NCBI GenBank assembly: GCA_949987705.1
Contig: OX465281.1
Coordinates: 225,341,978 to 225,405,977 of the forward strand
Source: Thereva unica
Taxonomy: Eukaryota > Arthropoda > Insecta > Diptera > Therevidae
Length of the DNA stretch: 64,000 nucleotides
Direction: 5' to 3'
Under the pieces are notes generated by a model. The model had not been told where the DNA came from. It worked only from the letters and a program-made list of their open reading frames with translations, and did not search any database. Of this stretch, positions 41,036-52,100 are shown piece by piece. A program made the position numbers and the translations under genes. Positions within the stretch are counted from its first letter, which is position 1. Every line of letters begins with the position of its first letter.

Positions 41036-43423
41036 AAGAGCCAGCGACGTTTTTCGGGTTGTCATTTCATTAGTCATGAAAATTTCCACACTGAATCTTA
41101 TACACCTGCTGAACAATAAAAGCCAATTCTGGCAGCCCCCAGTGGCCGGAATGTAGTACCCTAAAATTACAAAGGGGGTAGGAAATAAAGTTCAATTTTG
41201 TTATAGTATTAGTCATGAATTTTCAGGAGATTGTTTTTGATGGTATTCTCTATTTATAAAAATTATTGCCAGAACATTTCCCCTTCACCAAAGTGCCGCC
41301 AGAACGCTGTAAATATTCATTTAATAAAACGCTATTTTTGTTATTTCATTATAGTTGAGTCGTCAGAGTCAGACTAAATGTTAACTGACGAAACTTTTTC
41401 TAAAAATATAGTTTTTCGTGAGTAGAATATGTTAAAAAAGAGTTTCGGAAAATTGGTTGTACGCTACCCCTAAAAAACCCCCTAAAAACAGAAAATTTCG
41501 TTTTTGGCTAATATCTCTTAAACGGTAAGTCCTATCCTAAAATATTGTTTACAAAGTTTGTAGATCATGCAATTATCTACAAAAAATGATATTATACATT
41601 TTCCCGTGCGAATCGCCGTTCATGAGATATCGCCGTTTTAAAGATTTAAAATACTCATCCCCTAATTCGCAACTTGTATAGGTCGCCAGACGTTCAATAA
41701 ATCCTCTGTTGCACTACGTGGCTAATATTTTCAGGGGTGATTCCAGGATGGTTTTGGAGAGAAAAATTGTTCTACAGAGGGGGCTATCCCCACTATCCAC
41801 TACGATACAGGGTGTTTACGAAAGAAAAAAATGTATTTTTTTAATATAACTCCTAGACGAATTATCGCAGAGCAATGTAATGCGGATAAATGCAAACACC
41901 ATTGAACGGACTGCGCTGAATAACCGTGACGTGGAACTGGTCGATAAATTCTGCTACCTCGGTAGTATTATTACCGAAAATGGTGGTGCAGAAGAAGATG
42001 TCAGTTCCAGAATAAATAAAGCACGAGGCGCATATGCATGCCTGTTCCGCATATGGAGATCAACGGAGATCTCAACTAACACCAAATTGCGGCTGTTCAA
42101 CTCCAACGTTAAGGCAGTACTTTTATACGGTTGCGAAACATGGAAAGTCACCCAATTCATCACAGGGCGCCTACAAGTCTTCATCAACAGATGCCTGCGT
42201 CGAATCCTAAAAATCCGCTGGCAGGATAGAATTTCAAACGAAGAACTATGGCGCCGTGCCGGCCAAGAAAGGATAGACGACCAAATAAGACGAAGGAAAT
42301 GGAATTGCGACGCCAAAACGAAAATCTAGCCAAACAGGCCCTCGACTGGAATCCGCAAGGATCCCGTCGAGTTGGAAGACCTAGAACAACGTGGAGGAGG
42401 ACCCTACTAGCAGAGGCCGCAACAACTGGGAGATCCTGGTCGGAGCTGAAAGCTGTCGCGCAAAACAGAGTCCGCTGGAGGGCAACTGTTTCCGCCCTAT
42501 GTCCCATGAGGGATTAAAGGAGCGCAGTGATGAATGTAATTAGGTTCATCTTTTAGGTAAATGTGTATTATTTTAAACTTGAGTGACTCCGTTCACAATA
42601 TGACCAAAATGCTAAAATATTGGAATTTTTCTGAAAAAACGAAGAATTTTGGGATTTAGATCACACTTTTTAATTCCCCCTCTGTAGAACAATTTTTCTC
42701 TCCAAAACCATCCTGGAATCACCCCTGAAAATATTAGCCACGTAGTGCAACAGAGGATTTATTGAACGTCTGGCGACCTATACAAGTTGCGAATTAGGGG
42801 ATGAGTATTTTAAATCTTTAAAACGGCGATATCTCAGGAACGGCGATTCGCACGGGAAAATGTATAATATCATTTTTTGTAGATAATTGCATGATCTACA
42901 AACTTTGTAAACAATATTTTAGGATAGGACTTACCGTTTAAGAGATATTAGCCAAAAACGAAATTTTCTGTTTTTAGGGGGTTTTTTAGGGGTAGCGTAC
43001 AACCAATTTTCCGAAACTCTTTTTTAACATATTCTACTCACGAAAAACTATATTTTTAGAAAAAGTTTCGTCAGTTAACATTTAGTCTGACTCTGACGAC
43101 TCAACTATAATGAAATAACAAAAATAGCGTTTTATTAAATGAATATTTACAGCGTTCTGGCGGCACTTTGGTGAAGGGGAAATGTTCTGGCAATAATTTT
43201 TATAAATAGAGAATACCATCAAAAACAATCTCCTGAAAATTCATGACTAATACTATAACAAAATTGAACTTTATTTCCTACCCCCTTTGTAATTTTAGGG
43301 TACTACATTCCGGCCACTGGGGGCTGCCAGAATTGGCTTTTATTGTTCAGCAGGTGTATAAGATTCAGTGTGGAAATTTTCATGACTAATGAAATGACAA
43401 CCCAAAATATGTCGCTGGCTCTT
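41036..43423. mobile_element. Foldback element with two 748-bp arms
   Basis: 41036-41783 and 42676-43423 are near-identical reverse complements of equal length. Outer edges are AAGAGCCAGCGAC and GTCGCTGGCTCTT; inner edges GTTCTACAGAGGGGG and CCCCCTCTGTAGAAC. Differences are visible mainly in the outer 25 bp. The 892-bp centre carries a LINE fragment. Similarity may run a few bases further out (TACAT-TAGA). No transposase and no clear target duplication. Confidence 0.85.
41880..42517 (+). pseudogene. RTE-type LINE C-terminal fragment inside the foldback element
   Basis: Frame 1 (41880-42300) reads KFCYLGSIITENGGAEEDVS, ARGAYACLFRIW, KAVLLYGCETWKVT, FINRCLRRILKIRWQDRISN and EELWRR. After a one-base shift near 42300, frame 2 reads LAKQALDWNPQGSRRVGRPR, TTWRRTLLAEA and ending ALCPMRD. 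This is the post-palm part of an RTE-type ORF2. No RT catalytic site is present. Confidence 0.78.
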
Positions 43424-43809
43424 CCTCTACATGTATGTTTGACTACCCACCTCGGCCCAACACGTTCCGCCGGCCCTGTACGCGGACTTGCTCATATGCG
43501 CTTTTGCCTTTTCTCATATATAGAGTTTTATGAAACTTTTACTACTTTTTTTTTAATAGAAAAGGCAGGTAGAACGGCCACACTTCGCGTACTAAAGGCT
43601 GTACTTAAAAAGGTGCATTGTAAGACCACAATGAGGGCTCACTCAGAAAACTAAAAGTTCACGCCCCGGTTTTTTTTTCAAGGCCTTACGACCAAAAACG
43701 CTTGGGAGCTAAGGAAAGTATTTCACTAGGACACCATGGTGGCGCAACCAGTCTCCGCCACGAACAAATTGTTTATATGGTTGCGGACACCAGCTGAGTT
43801 ACTCTCTAT

Positions 43810-45676
43810 CAAGGCCGTACCCAGGAAAAAATTTCGGCGGAGGGGGGGGGGGGTTAAAACACCGGGGGTCTGGGATGTATGGAATACCCCCTAGTAAGGC
43901 AGGGGGTCCAGGAAAATTGACAAATTTTAAGTGTAAAATGACGCATTTTTAGGCCGAGTTTAACTCTTAATTAACCAGAGTTTAGAGACAAAAAACTATG
44001 GTTTGACTCGAGAATTTTGACTAAAAAATAAAAGGATATTTAAGTCATTAGAATGTTTTTGCATTAACATATCATATATGTGGGCAAAAACGCGGAAAAA
44101 GGCATATGCGTGTCCGGAGCCGATGACCGTTATAGTGTCGGAAATGAGTACCCAAAAAAAATGCTTTCGGTGGATACCGACCTAGACAACATTTTTCCAC
44201 AAAAAAAAAACGGCCATCCAGCCAGCCATAAATCCCGGCAAGCCCCAGAAACTGTGAAAAATGTCCCCTCCGTGGCATGACCCAACTACAAAAATCCAGA
44301 TTTATTGCGCATATTAAATGGATAAACTTGTGCGATTCGGGATAGGACGTTCACGAATGGGTTTTGGGACCTAAAACTTTGATTTTTTCTCTTTTATCGC
44401 AAACCGGAACGCCAGAATACAGAACTTACACGTATTCGAATTTTGTCCGAAATTTTCCGTTAAAATTGCGAACCGCAGTGCCGCTAGAGCCTGCATGCGT
44501 TCGAATGTTCTGTTGTGGCTCCCTCTGCTCGGGGGATGTTTCATGAACCTGCAACAATTCGATAGCCCATTCGGCGCGTTCGATTTGAATCCCTAACTGT
44601 AAAATTCGCTTGCTCTAAAATTCAAAGTGCAAACGCATATTCAAACAAGTCCCCACCGTGGCAGTCGCGGATTCAACTTCAAACCGAAAAAACGCGTCAG
44701 AAGTGGAAAGTTCAAGTTGTTCTAAGAAGCTGTGGTCACCGGTAAGCGGAAATTCACTCAGGATTCTTCCCGAACTCAGAAAAGCGATTTTAAGTCAAAT
44801 AGTCCCCTCCGTGGCGGTCCCCCCCGTGGCAGCTTTTTCTTGAAATCTTCAATAAAAAGTAACCCCTTCAATAAAGTAAAAAAGTAAAAAAGTAACCCCT
44901 GTAGCAGAAGCGGGCTTGTTTTGGGGCCATATGGGGGAAGAACAAGAAACTCGGTCGGTAAACTTTTTTTTTGCTGGGTTTTGAATGTGCAACTATGCCT
45001 TTTTCACGTTTTTGCCCATGTAACCCTTTGAGCATAAGAATGTGTTGTCTTCAGAGTTGGAGAACTATAGAAAATTGTGTGCAGCTGCTATCTAGCAGTA
45101 GCACTAGCTACAGAAGATTTACACTAAAAAACAAACGAAACTAACAAACTGAACTGAACAGTGAAACAAAGTCACCGAATAAACTAACGCCGAACCAACT
45201 CAACAGATGTAAATAAATCACAGTCAAAATGGCGACGGCTTTGCTTTTATAGACGGCCAGTAACAGGAAAGTTACACTAGCGCTAGGCTAGTGCTGGTGG
45301 GCGGGATGGTAGTCAGAGAGAGAGAGGGAGAAAGAGACACGTTAGCGATACACCTCTTACATAACATATCTACTACTGACTGCATTGGTTGTGAGCAGAA
45401 CCGGCGCTACGCGGGTGGCTGCGAGTAGACTATTATAGACATGCTGTTTTGCCTGTTTTCACACATGCTTCTCGTGATGCATCAGCAAGGCCAGTTGCCA
45501 GTTCAATTCATAAACACCATTAAATAATTAAATACTTTACTTACAGATAGCAAAATATCAAGAAAATATCATTTTCTTTAATTCAGGAAAACTTGTGGTT
45601 GAAAATACTTATTTCTGGAAAATTTCGGGGGGGGGTTTCAATCCCTCTGACCCCCCCCCCCCTGGGTACGGCCTTG
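43810..45676. mobile_element. hAT-like element with CAAGGCCGTACCCAGG ends
   Basis: CAAGGCCGTACCCAGG on the left is exactly inverted at the right end. CTCTAT flanks both sides (43804-43809, 45677-45682). Long G/C homopolymer runs sit just inside each end. The interior contains a second inverted pair (GGGCAAAAACG...AAAAAGGCATA at about 44078 and 45022) and a recurring TCCCCTCCGTGGCA phrase (44265, 44655, 44805). No transposase frame recognised. The 6-bp duplication makes the hAT label tentative. Confidence 0.62.
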
Positions 45677-45682
45677 CTCTAT

Positions 45683-47097
45683 GGAGCTGTATACAAGGGA
45701 TTATAGACCAATAAGCATAAATTTTGTCCTGGAAGGCCCTACCGCCCATGGTTTAACGCTTCTATATCTTCGGAACGCTATAACAGAGGTCTTTATGTCT
45801 CTTTCCCATCATTCATATTGGTATACACTGCATTGTCTGAAGTAGATGAAGATGGCCGGGTAACAGAAGTGTGCCATTTAGCACCTAGGACGTCTATAGT
45901 CGTGCAGGTTTTTAACCGCCACGACTAGTCTGGAGGCAAATCTATACATTAATCCACCCCGTAAACAGTTACGGATAGGGATTCTAGGGTTTGGGAAATT
46001 TTTTGGGAATATAAGGGGCGGAGAAAAAAAACAACAACAGGAAAGGACAAAGTTAGAACTTTTTTTGAAGAGTACGCTCTTTGAAAAATTCATCGTTGTG
46101 GACAAAAGGGATTTCACTCTTGTAGACCTGTACAGGAAAATAAAATACCTAAGATTACTGAGGACGAAACCTGTGGAAACAACCTTTTTTCTTGGGAGGA
46201 GTTTCTTTTCCTTTTGGTGCTCTTGTCTATGAAAGATGCGACTAGGGAGTCTAACATCCGAGATAGTTTCCCAGCCCATTTGTTTTTGGTTGCTTACGTC
46301 TGGAGTAAGCCAGTACGCAAGCAAAGCAGTAGAATTACTTCCGGTAAGTTGAATTGAAGATCTCATCTACATTCGCTGTTGCCCTGTCTTCTCCACGCTC
46401 TTCATCATGCTTTTTGCCCTGAGATCCAAGCTTCATGCCGCTATAAAGACATCCACATCCTTTCCAGAGGCAATACACCTTAGGCTTGCTCACGCTTCCG
46501 CTGTGTTTCTCCGAATACCATTGGTTCACTAGGTTTTGACTCGGACAGAATATAAAATAGCTTGGCTTTGCCCTCTGAAAATTGGTCGCCACGCTCGGCG
46601 TTGACACAAGTTTTCAAGGTAACCCGACTTCAAATGCTGATGAGGCCCAGACGACCCTGTAAGACATTTGCCTAAGATTTCAGGACTAGACAGTTAACTT
46701 TTTGAATGCTCTTGTTGGAACAAACAGCTACTTCTTCTTTCTTCTCCTTTGACCCGTTAGCTGACAGTTCGAGCGGGACGTCCCCGCAACAGATACGCTG
46801 CTGTCGGTGCCGCTTTAAAAAATGCGGTTTCTTGCCTTGCCTAGTTTCTTCGGTTTCCCGATTCTGGTTGAGCAGGTCGATAACCCTCCTCCTTTCACAC
46901 CCTGGATTTGGGATTAGAAGATGGCGGAGTTAAACAGCCACAAATAAGACGCTTTTGTCGGAAAAGCATGGTGTACGGAAGCATTAGGGCCAAATAGTGA
47001 TTCTTGACGAGCGCGATTGTCCGAAGGGGATATATGATACGAGGGAACTTTTTAGGAAGCAGAGATTCCAAGGAAAGAGGTCTTGCACCCTCTTGGT
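45683..47097. other. Stretch without a supported gene
   Basis: Minus-strand open frames at 45878-46366 and 46335-46607 show no domain I recognise. Around 46785, GCTGCTGTCGGTGCCGCT matches the 3' region of the RTE family near 8160, so a LINE scrap may be present. Nothing else is supported. Confidence 0.3.
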
Positions 47098-47580
47098 AGC
47101 TATAGTGATGAGCAAAAATGGTCTTGTTCTTGCAGTCTTGTCTTGTTCTTGCACATTTTGCAAGAGCAAGAACAAGACTTAGGCCTCGATTCCCAGATCC
47201 GACGGGAGGGAAGTGAGTGCGGATTTGACACTTTGCGATTCTCAAATCCGCAGTCCCGGATTGGTTTAAATCGAAAATTCGGAGTGAAAACTCACGCGAT
47301 AATGACATATGCGATGTCGGATTATCTTAGGCGCATTTGTCGTTCAAATCCGCAGAAAATTTGTTGCGGAGCACACTTTTACAGCGCGGAAAATGTCAAA
47401 AAGAAATTCGGGGTTGCGGATTTGAGAATCGCAAAGTGTCAAATCCGCAACTCACTTCCCCGCCGCCGGATCTGGGAATCGAGGCCTTAGTTATGCCTTG
47501 CAAGACAGACTGAACAAGAACAAGACAAGAACAAGAATAGATTAGTCTTGTCTTGTTCTTGCGATTGCTCATCACTATGG
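47098..47580. repeat. CTTGTTCTTGC-rich inverted repeat with nested MITE
   Basis: Outer inverted ends ATAGTGATGAGCA...TCTTGTTCTTGC and GCAAGAACAAGA-type tracts, ending TGCTCATCACTAT. The arms consist of repeats of the 11-mer CTTGTTCTTGC. The centre is occupied by the 305-bp MITE below. Confidence 0.65.
47182..47486. mobile_element. 305-bp MITE with TTA duplication (ends GGCCTCGATTCC)
   Basis: GGCCTCGATTCCCAGATCC at the left is inverted at the right, and the arms continue through TGCGGATTTGA...TTTGCGATTCTCAAAT for about 75 bp. TTA flanks at 47179-47181 and 47487-47489. PIF/Harbinger-like by target site. Confidence 0.75.
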
Positions 47581-48066
47581 TAGCACAGTAATGAAGTGTG
47601 AATAAATCAATGGCCCCCGTGCCACGTGGTAAATCTCGGCTAGCATCGTCGGTATAGCAGAGATTTTCTATTCATGGGGCATGGGTCGGGTCTCACGTGG
47701 TCTAGCGCAGTGTTGCGAACCGGGCCCCCTTTGTTTCTCCCCCCGTCTCTCCTGCCGGCTGCGAAATGGAAAACAAAGCAATTACAAAACCATCAGATGA
47801 GACATTCCTAAGGCACCGTCATCAGACCAAATAATACAACCCTTAAGAATTACGAACGAGTGAATTTCTAAGCGGTTTAAGGTTTTGAGTAAAAAGGTAT
47901 TAACAATTATCTGGCGATGAACACCTAAGCCACCCGGAGTCGTGTGCCCCTGGGAATTATGGCTCTCCCAAGCGCGTTAAGGGTGTCCCTCCGTTTAATG
48001 TGATCGATATCTGATAGATGGTAATGAATGGTGACAGCTGACTCCCTCTTCTCAATTACCACAATA

Positions 48067-48072
48067 TTTATT
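48067..48072 (-). terminator. Poly(A) signal of gene C
   Basis: AATAAA on the minus strand, 73 bp beyond the gene C stop at 48146, matching the spacing in gene A (70 bp). Confidence 0.6.
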
Positions 48073-48145
48073 CAATATACCTAAATATTAAATCAAAGTG
48101 AAATTAGTATAAAGGAATAACTAATAACAAGAAAATTTTATAGAT

Positions 48146-49180
48146 TCAACAAAAGGGGCTGAGGCCCTGGCTTATGCTTGGATTCCAAATTCTCCTCTTG
48201 TCCATCTCCATTGCATCTCGATAATTCTCCATCAAGAACCTGAAAATAGTTTCACTGTAGCTACAAATATTTATTAAAATAATGCGTTTACTTTGCAATA
48301 TCATAAAGCAGACTAGTAGAAGGAAAGAGTTTCATTAGCACGCTATATCCAGGTAAGAGTGTGCTACTAAGAAAATCTACTTCAAGCTCTAAAATGTTTT
48401 CCTTATTTTCTGGCCGTTGGTGAGCATCCGGCTGTATGCCATTCTTCATAAGTATTTCACCATCTAAGAAGTATTCTTCGTAAATAGCTGCTGTCAATTT
48501 CTTCGAATTCTTGTATGTATTTATGTGACGACAATGATAGCTACACCACAGCAAAAATTCAATAACGCGTGTACGATGTGCTAATGTCATATTATTCAGA
48601 TCCTTTTCGCAGACGAACTTGAGGAAATTACTGCGGTGTATTGATTGATTGTATTTGGTCTCCTTGAATATAGCATCCTGTAACAGTCTCATGATATTTT
48701 CTTGCTGCTCGACTGGCAGGTGAGCTATAAGGCCAGTTTTGTCAATTAGGAATTTCCCTAAGTGATATCGATTGTTTGCTTTGTAATCGCCTTTATACAG
48801 TTTTGTGAATGCATGCCGCGTCACCTCCATACTCAAATCACTGAATCCTCTATGATCCACACAGTAAAGGAATGATGCCAATAGAAGCACAAGGATCTAT
48901 AAAAAGGCTATATAAGTTTTTGTGTTCAAAAAATATAACATTGTTTACCTCGTACTCGTTGAAGAATTCAAGGTTTCGAATTACTATTGAGTACATCGTG
49001 TTTGTACTATCGCAACTTTGAAAAGCATTGTGAAAGGGTAAATCTATCCTGTGGGACCTAAAGGTAGCCAACACGAAATTTTTGAGCGTTTCCTCTTGAA
49101 TTAAAGTCGGACATGCTTGTTTGATTATGTTGAAGACTATTGGAATCACGCTTTCAAGTTTTGTAGGGTAAAATGTGAAC
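48146..49180 (-). CDS. Gene C exons 5-7 (PDE-like domain)
   Basis: Exon 5 begins GTTCACATTTTACCC, completing the Glu codon left by exon 4, and runs through FHNAFQSCDSTNTMYSI. Exon 6 starts ILVLLLASFLYCVDHRG and ends LLYDIA. Exon 7 reads LMENYRDAMEMDKRRIWNPS to the stop. Both inner introns are 52 bp. Confidence 0.83.
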
Positions 49181-52100
49181 CTAGAAAAATAAATGATAAT
49201 CAAATTACATAAGTTGAGTTATGAGCTGGACAAACAAAATACGCGCAAAATACACGTAGACTAGAAACTAAGATCCCAGCGAAACAAAATCGCCTGGATT
49301 GTTGCTAGACTGTATAAGACAGAATAGAGTAATAAATCCACCACCACAAATCGAAAACAACATCAACCAGCTAAATCTGCAGGAGTCAGAAGTAACGATG
49401 GTTCCTAAGGACCTTGTCCTTTTAGGTGATGTATACATCGAATATTAGAACGCCTGGCTACCATCCCAGAGGTCCCGGGTCGAATCCCGGCATAACAACG
49501 GTCCTTCGCCTTTCCCACTTTCCCCACCTACATAACTTTCCTTCTTTCTTCTTCCCTCTTTACATTCCGGATTCCTAGTGTCATAGCATTCCGCCAAGAT
49601 CATTCCATCGATGACATGCGCTTGGTGGAGCGGGAAAGGACTAGGGAAGGCTAAGCCAGGAGGAATCAGGAGTTTTTTCGTGTTAAGCGAAGAGCGTTTC
49701 GCCATATCAGAACAAATTCCCATGAAGAGCATATTATCGGACCCGGACCTCATTGCTTTTTCGTGTTATGCAATATTTCGTGCTATCCGTTTTCGTGTTA
49801 AGTGAACTCCACTGTATATTACTTCTTTATATTTTGACTTTTTCACTCGCATTGAAATTTTTATCAGCTGATCTCAAGGGCACTGAAACATTTTTTAAAA
49901 TTTCTTCTAGCTCATCCCAGCGCAGCGTTGCCAGTTTAGTGGTTTTACCCCTAGAACTGATGGTTTCGACTTGCCTTTAGTGGGAAAAATCGTAAGACGA
50001 AAGTATACAAGTATTCAAAATTAGTTTTGGCCATAACCAACCATAATAAGACATCAATTACTACTGGCCTAATGATTCAGTTAAACAAAAACCAAGAATT
50101 TATTGCCAAAATTAATGAACAGCGGCGCCAAATGCATCTTCTGAAGTGGAATCAAACCGAAAATACCGACAATTTTTCGCATGAAGTTCTGCAGTTTAAA
50201 GAGGCATCATGAGTGACTCGATTTTAATAATTGTCCACACACTTTTGCTATTTCATTACTAGTTTTGCCACATTCAAAAACACCGAATAAGTGAAAGTCT
50301 AACCTCAGGTGTCACCCTTTATATTAACATCGTTCATGTCATGGTGCAATGCCTAGTATGAAGCTTAGTCCGAAGAAATTAAAAAGTATAGGCTGGCTTA
50401 AAGGAAGTCTAAAGATGCACCTCCCCCCTTGGTGAGATATCGTGAGATTTATCCCGACCCCCTCCCTCCCCCCTAGTCTCACGTGAGATTTTTCAAATTT
50501 TAAAAAAATCCATAGTATTTACATTAAAAATACAAAATTACGGTCGTAACCACAGAGTTTCAATGTAGAACTGCAGGAAAGGCCCTCGCGTATAAAATCC
50601 GTATACGTAACCGTAGTGAAATCTAGTGAAATGTGTGTAAAAAGTTCATCTGTGTGAATGGGGGAGGGGGGGGGGGTTTGGGTGCAAGATTTTGTTTGAG
50701 ATAACTGATAATTCGGACTGCTTGCCCTCCTCGCTTTTCCGCTTGTGGTGGACACACAACTACCAAAACGTGAGCATTCACCCAACATTTCTTGTAGCAC
50801 TAAATTGGCCTTTTCGCGGTTCAGTGTTAAGGCCCCCATACACGGTCCAATTGGTTGTACAGCGAAGTGCGGTTGTACAACCAAAACTATCGATTGTGGG
50901 CCGGTCGGCCGTCAAAATATATTGCGCTTATAGGTTTGATGGAAATCTGGTTGTACAGCCAATTTGACCGTGTATGGGGGCCTTTACTTGGCTCGTACTC
51001 TGCACCATTCGACGAGTCGCGCGATACAACCGAGTAATTTTTTTGTGTAGGACTTACCCGCATCTTAAGGGTCCAATTTACACACAGTTCGCCGGCAGGC
51101 CGTGGCCTGAAAGTTTTAGCCTTGAGGCCAAGTATTACCATACACTCGCCGGCCGCCAACTGTATGGCCTGAAGTTCAAGAATCCCTACAGCTTTATCGA
51201 AGAATTTACAGGTTTATCGAAGAATCTACAGAATTTATCGTCAGTTCGGGCCTGAAGAAGTGAGCTTCTATTCATTGACGGAAAGAATTCACGCTGTATC
51301 CACTCGTAACAGAAAGCAAGGCGCGAGCTAAGCGTGAAAACCATCCACACTGGCGTTCACGCTTATTTGCGGGTGTTCACGGCGCGGCGTGAGGCTGGAG
51401 ACGCCTTGAAGCTTTCGTTGAGGCCATGAACATTTTTGCGCTTGAATTAATAACCTGCTATGCTAAGCAGTCTTCACCTGTGTGTCTGTAGAGAATCATG
51501 ATTTCATCTGCATGCCACGGTCTGTCTGGCGGGTACCTGAAGTATCTTCCCTCAGTTAGAGTGAGTCAAGCTTAGTCGTACTGGTCGACCTGGAGCGCGT
51601 TCAAAAACCTTACTATAGTAAACCACGAGGTAAGCTGTGGTTATGCTACATCACTTCACTTAACCACGAAAGTTTATGTTTAGCCATGGAGGTTTTTGAA
51701 CGCACCGTGGTTAACTACGTGGTAAAGAAAATTTAAATTTTTTTTCCATAAAATAGTGTCGGCTATTTGCCTCAATTATTTCCAATAATTATTTATTTAG
51801 AATAATCTCACAAATCCCACTTTGATTTGTTCATTATTAACATTAAAACGAATGTCAATAAATTGTTTTTATTCTTCTTCTTCTTAACTATCGCTAACCA
51901 TGCTCCCGAGCATGGTTAAAATTTAACTACACTATGGTTAACCACGGGAGTTTTTGAACGCCAAAAAGTTATGCTCGTGGTTATGTTGTAGTTAACCACG
52001 GAGTTTTTGAACGACAAAAATTTACCATAGTTAACCATGGCTAACAATAGTAAGGTTTTTGAATGCGCTCCTGGTCTGACAGGGCACTGCCTACCGGCAG

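Noticed and set aside
45878..46607. Two minus-strand open frames as host genes
   Set aside because: No domain, no splice or paralogue support, and a neighbouring RTE-like word; insufficient evidence.
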